Source: Phyllobacterium sp. 21LDTY02-6 (lineage in GTDB: Bacteria > Pseudomonadota > Alphaproteobacteria > Rhizobiales > Rhizobiaceae). From it: a stretch of DNA of 64,000 nt. The notes under the pieces are model-generated. The model did no database searches. It saw nothing but the letters and a program-made list of their open reading frames with translations, and was not told where the DNA came from. Shown in pieces: positions 60,939 to 64,000 of this stretch (positions within the stretch are counted from its first letter, which is position 1; every line of letters begins with the position of its first letter). Location: positions 248,001 to 312,000 of the forward strand of contig NZ_JAMJWD020000005.1 in assembly GCF_023554255.2 (NCBI RefSeq), read 5' to 3'. A program made the translations under genes and the position numbers.

Positions 60939-61212
60939 GCCGCCCTTCCTGTTCTTTCACGTTAGGGTCAGTGTGCATGAGTTAAATCGAATGTAAACAA
61001 TCAACTCGATGACGTCGATCGGGATGGTTTCGTGCTGAAGGTTAGGGTGTCGCGCCGTGCTTGTGATCCCGGCTGTTACGAACCGTGCCTGATGATGAAA
61101 GATTTTCACCATGCGGTCCGGCAGTTGACGCGTCGTATCCGGCAATGCTTGCTCGGTCCTGCGGACGCGGAGGCGTCGCGCGATCCAGCATGCACAAGAG
61201 GAGCCCTGCGTC

Positions 61213-62139
61213 ATGAAAGCTATCAATAACGTTGCCGTTGTCGGCGCGGGCCTGGTGGGGCAGGGCTGGGCGATCGTCTTTGCACGGGCAGGCATGCAGG
61301 TCTCGATTTATGACGACCGCCAGAACGCCAGGGCAGCCATCTTCTCCCAGGTCGAAAACGCGTTGGCCGATCTGGTAGAGGCTGGGCTCTGCGATGATGC
61401 CGGGACAATCCTGGCACGCATCCGCTTTGCGGCGGACCTCAAGGACGCCGTGGCCGGATGCGACTACGTGCAGGAATCCGTCTTCGAGCGGATCGACGTC
61501 AAGCGTGAGGTGAGCCGCGCCATCGATGCGTTCCTGCCGGCACATGCCGTTGTCGGAAGTTCCACTTCCGGTTTCCCGGGATCCGCCTTCTACGAGGATT
61601 GCAGGAATCGGAAACGCATGATGGTCGTGCATCCGGTTAACCCGCCGCATCTCGTGCCGCTGGTGGAGATCGTTCCTACACCTTGGACCGCGCCGGAGGA
61701 GGCAGCCCGTATACGGCAGTTGATGGGAGATATCGGCCAGTCGGCCGTATCGCTGAGCCGCGAAATTCCGGGCTTCGTTCTCAACCGCCTGCAGGGTGCG
61801 TTGCTCGACGAGGCTTTCGCGCTCTATGCGGAAGGCTATGCGACGGCGGAGGATATCGACCGGACGGTGCGCGACGGGCTTGGTTTGCGCTGGGCCTTCA
61901 TGGGGCCGTTCGAGACGATTGATCTCAACGCGCCGAAAGGGTTGGCCGATTATGCGGAACGGCTGGGGCCGATGTATTCCGGCTTTGCCGGGCAGAGGAA
62001 TGCCAATCGCAATTGGGTGCCTGAAGCCATAGCACGGGCGGATGCGGAGCGTCGCGAGGTGCTGCCGTCCGAACAGCTCGATGCGCGCCGCTCATGGCGC
62101 GATAAAATGCTGATGCGCATCATCAAGGCGAAACGTTAG
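61213..62139 (+). CDS. 3-hydroxyacyl-CoA dehydrogenase-family enzyme (L-gulonate 3-dehydrogenase / carnitine dehydrogenase type)
   Basis: This 308-residue NAD-dependent dehydrogenase has NVAVVGAGLVGQGWAIVFARAG (GxGxxG), DYVQESVFERIDVKREV, STSGFPGS, the catalytic His in VVHPVNPPHLVPLVEIVP and Asn in GFVLNRLQGALLDEAF. The HPVNPP segment and single-unit length match the lambda-crystallin / L-gulonate 3-dehydrogenase and carnitine dehydrogenase group rather than true beta-oxidation enzymes. AGAGGAG precedes ATG 61213. It is divergent from the activator gene. Confidence 0.87.
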   Translation: MKAINNVAVVGAGLVGQGWAIVFARAGMQVSIYDDRQNARAAIFSQVENALADLVEAGLCDDAGTILARIRFAADLKDAVAGCDYVQESVFERIDVKREVSRAIDAFLPAHAVVGSSTSGFPGSAFYEDCRNRKRMMVVHPVNPPHLVPLVEIVPTPWTAPEEAARIRQLMGDIGQSAVSLSREIPGFVLNRLQGALLDEAFALYAEGYATAEDIDRTVRDGLGLRWAFMGPFETIDLNAPKGLADYAERLGPMYSGFAGQRNANRNWVPEAIARADAERREVLPSEQLDARRSWRDKMLMRIIKAKR

Positions 62140-62300
62140 AGGGCCGAGCGTTAGAGGGTATGGCGGGGGCGCCGGCTCAGGCGGGCTGTCCCGCGGCCGT
62201 CGAGCGTAAGAGTGGGCCATCGCATCGTCGGCACACGGTGGTTGCTTTGCCCTGCTTCAGATAACAGATCGCCATACGTCTCTTTCGATGAGAAAGGTAA

Positions 62301-62318
62301 TGTGCTAGCGATAGCGCA
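62301..62318. promoter_or_regulatory. Candidate LacI-type operator upstream of the fourth LacI gene
   Basis: TGTGCTA-GCGA-TAGCGCA is a near-perfect dyad (six of seven arm positions) 45 bp upstream of the TTG start, suitable for autoregulation. Confidence 0.35.
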
Positions 62319-62362
62319 TGCAAGTTTTCATCATTCTTTGAAAAGATTTCACGGAGACAGGA

Positions 62363-63343
62363 TTGAAGCCGACAGCCAAGCAGGTGGCGCATGAGGCAGA
62401 TGTCTCGATTTCCGCGGTATCGCGGGCGTTCTCGCCCGGATCGTCGATCGACCCCGCGAAGAGGCAGCGAATCCTGCAGGTAGCGGCACAGCTCGGTTAT
62501 ACCAGCCCGGCGCGGCGCACGGCGGAGATGATTTCTGCTGGCACGGTAACATTGGTGGCTGGCGATCTTGCCAATCCGTTCTATCCACTTGTACTCGACA
62601 CACTGGCCAAAGCGCTGCAGGCGGTGGGCCGGCAGTTGCTCGTCTATACGATTGCGCCTGGCACGGATATGGATCAGTTGACGCCGCAGATCTTGGCAGC
62701 ACGACCTAACGCACTCGTCGTAACGTCGGCGAGGTTGACATCCGACATGGCGCGGGCCTGCCGACAGCATGGCATCCGTGTGGTGCTGCTCAACCGGATA
62801 CAGAGCGATGTGCGCGTTAATGCCGTTGCCTGCGACAACCATGCGGGTGGGCGCGATGCTGCTACTTTTCTGATGGCGCGCGGGCGTCGGCGGATTGGCT
62901 TTATCGGAGGTATCCTGGATACCTCGACGCATCGTGATCGCGCGGCGGGGTTTCGTGAGGCGCTACAGGCAGGCGGACAGTCGCTGTTCGCGGAGGCTGC
63001 CGGTGGCTATACCTATCGCGGCGGCTATGTCGCGGCGCAGGCGATGCTGACGCAGAAAACGCGGCCCGACGCAGTGTTCTGCTGCAATGACATCATGGCG
63101 CTTGCCGCCATTGATGCAGCGCGAGAATTGGGACTTTCGACGCCGGACGATCTCTCTGTCATTGGCTTTGACGATATCCCGATGGCGAAATGGACGTCCT
63201 ATCGCCTGACCACAATCCGCCAGCCGATTACCCGCATGATCAATGAAGTGGTCAACCTGATCGAGGCCGGCGCTGCAGTCGCGATCGATGATACGGCGAC
63301 CAGCATTCTGCCTGGCAAGCTGATGGTGCGCGGCAGCGCTTGA
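62363..63343 (+). CDS. LacI-family transcriptional regulator
   Basis: This 326-residue repressor has an HTH KQVAHEADVSISAVSRAFSPGSSID and effector domain segments TLVAGDLANPFYPLVLDTLAK, RRRIGFIGGILDTSTHRDRAAGF and DDLSVIGFDDIPMAKWTSYRLTTIRQP. TTG 62363 is the start, with ACGGAGACAGGA upstream. It precedes the TRAP receptor gene by 170 nt in the same direction and is its likely regulator. Confidence 0.9.
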   Translation: MKPTAKQVAHEADVSISAVSRAFSPGSSIDPAKRQRILQVAAQLGYTSPARRTAEMISAGTVTLVAGDLANPFYPLVLDTLAKALQAVGRQLLVYTIAPGTDMDQLTPQILAARPNALVVTSARLTSDMARACRQHGIRVVLLNRIQSDVRVNAVACDNHAGGRDAATFLMARGRRRIGFIGGILDTSTHRDRAAGFREALQAGGQSLFAEAAGGYTYRGGYVAAQAMLTQKTRPDAVFCCNDIMALAAIDAARELGLSTPDDLSVIGFDDIPMAKWTSYRLTTIRQPITRMINEVVNLIEAGAAVAIDDTATSILPGKLMVRGSA

Positions 63344-63429
63344 AAGTTGCAGGCGTATTCCCAGGCAGACGTAAATTTCGTGACAGATGAAAAAAATCTT
63401 GACTAGCGCGGCAAATTTGACATGTTTCA

Positions 63430-63445
63430 TGCACACGTTTGCGCA
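63430..63445. promoter_or_regulatory. Weak LacI-type operator candidate before the TRAP receptor
   Basis: TGCACACGTTTGCGCA has a central CG and partially matching arms (five of eight positions). It lies 69 bp upstream of the TRAP receptor ATG. It is only suggestive. Confidence 0.3.
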
Positions 63446-63513
63446 CTTGGCAACGAGCAGGCAGGAGGGCCTGTTCGTTTTATCCAGTCGTGAAACAGAA
63501 TGGGAGGAGCACC

Positions 63514-64000
63514 ATGAAATTGAGAACGCTGGCCATCGTTTGCGCGGCCGTTCTTGCTACCGCAGGCCAGGGATTTTCTGCCGAACGCGCTCTGCGAGTC
63601 GCGACGAGCGTTCCCCACAATCACTATCTCACCAAGGTCGTCAAAGAATTTGCCGCGAATGTAACGAAGCGGACGAATGGCGAAATCGTGTTCGAATTCT
63701 ATGATTCCGGATCGCTCGTCAGCGATCAGCACATGGACGAGGCGGTAGCGAATGGCACGATCGACATCGGGATCGCGTCGGCATCCATTCTCGCCGGCAC
63801 TGTCCCGGCGCTGAATGTCTTTGCCGTTCCTTTCTATTTCGATACCCGCGAGAAACTTGACCGTGCCGTCCTGCCCGGCACGCCGATCCGCACCATGCTG
63901 GATAAAAGGATCAACGAGACGGGGTCTCATGCCCTTTTCTGGATCCCTTACGGCTTCATCACGATGATTACAGCGGGCAAGGAAGTTCATCTGCCCGCCG
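63514..64000 (+). CDS. TRAP transporter periplasmic receptor (DctP family), cut by the window end
   Basis: The first 162 codons are visible from ATG 63514 (GGGAGGAGCACC upstream). There is a signal peptide ending near GQGFSA, then RVATSVPHNHYLTKVVKEFA, a TNGEIVFEFYDSGSLVSDQH segment and GTIDIGIASASILAGTVPALNVFAVPFYFDTREKL. This is the DctP pattern. The frame is open at 64000. It differs from the receptor at 12795 and presumably heads a second TRAP operon under the adjacent LacI regulator. Confidence 0.88.
   Translation, partial: MKLRTLAIVCAAVLATAGQGFSAERALRVATSVPHNHYLTKVVKEFAANVTKRTNGEIVFEFYDSGSLVSDQHMDEAVANGTIDIGIASASILAGTVPALNVFAVPFYFDTREKLDRAVLPGTPIRTMLDKRINETGSHALFWIPYGFITMITAGKEVHLPA

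Overview
The window (64 kb, moderately GC-rich) is a catabolic and transport accessory region of an alphaproteobacterium. The mix of GntR/FCD and LacI regulators next to every class of bacterial solute importer, the Shine-Dalgarno-rich starts (including TTG and GTG), and the gene families present fit Hyphomicrobiales (Rhizobium / Ochrobactrum-Brucella type). This placement is inference: there is no rRNA, tRNA, ribosomal-protein or other core gene here, and no CRISPR array or complete insertion sequence that I can see.

The region is built of self-contained modules, most with one regulator, one importer and a few sugar-acid, aldol or dehydrogenase enzymes. (1) 65-4374: NitT/TauT-type ABC permease and ATPase, GntR regulator, SnoaL-like protein and a cytosine-deaminase-like amidohydrolase. 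(2) 4907-11264: RraA-like aldolase, FadR-type regulator, polar amino-acid-type ABC importer, HpcH/HpaI aldolase and SDR, followed by a decayed Bcr/CflA efflux gene. (3) 11764-18065: TIM-barrel epimerase divergent from a TRAP transporter, GntR regulator, SDR and Ldh2-type dehydrogenase. (4) 18180-24245: tripartite tricarboxylate transporter (TctCBA) with an HpcH aldolase, aldose 1-epimerase and a divergent LacI regulator. (5) 24556-41418: a large sugar module with two LacI regulators, Gfo/Idh/MocA dehydrogenase, TIM epimerase, DUF4432 epimerase, SDR, lactonase, M24 hydrolase, a ribose-type ABC importer with its ATPase split in two genes, and a divergent CaiB CoA-transferase / signal-less solute-binding-like protein / enoyl-CoA hydratase operon. 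(6) 41471-51474: MHS-type MFS symporter, SPFH protein, gene remnants, a GntR / amino-acid permease / proline-iminopeptidase unit, a ParDE toxin-antitoxin pair, an AraC regulator and an NmrA-like protein.

(7) 51475-56783 is the most unusual part. It encodes an orphan 1411-residue protein resembling type III secretion translocon proteins (HrpF/NopX/HrpK), with five tandem repeats of about 130-140 residues. It is preceded by a consensus sigma-54 promoter and a dyad that looks like an enhancer site, with no secretion apparatus in the window. (8) 56890-60938 is a sigma-54 circuit: an AcoR-type enhancer-binding protein, an inverted-repeat enhancer candidate, a second consensus sigma-54 promoter, a 30-codon leader ORF and a flavin monooxygenase. 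(9) 61213-64000: a 3-hydroxyacyl-CoA-dehydrogenase-family enzyme, a fourth LacI regulator and the start of a second TRAP receptor gene, cut by the window end.

Taken together this looks like a genomic storage area for uptake and breakdown of plant- or soil-derived sugar acids, amino compounds and amides, with one putative host-interaction protein inserted. Substrates cannot be read from the sequence.
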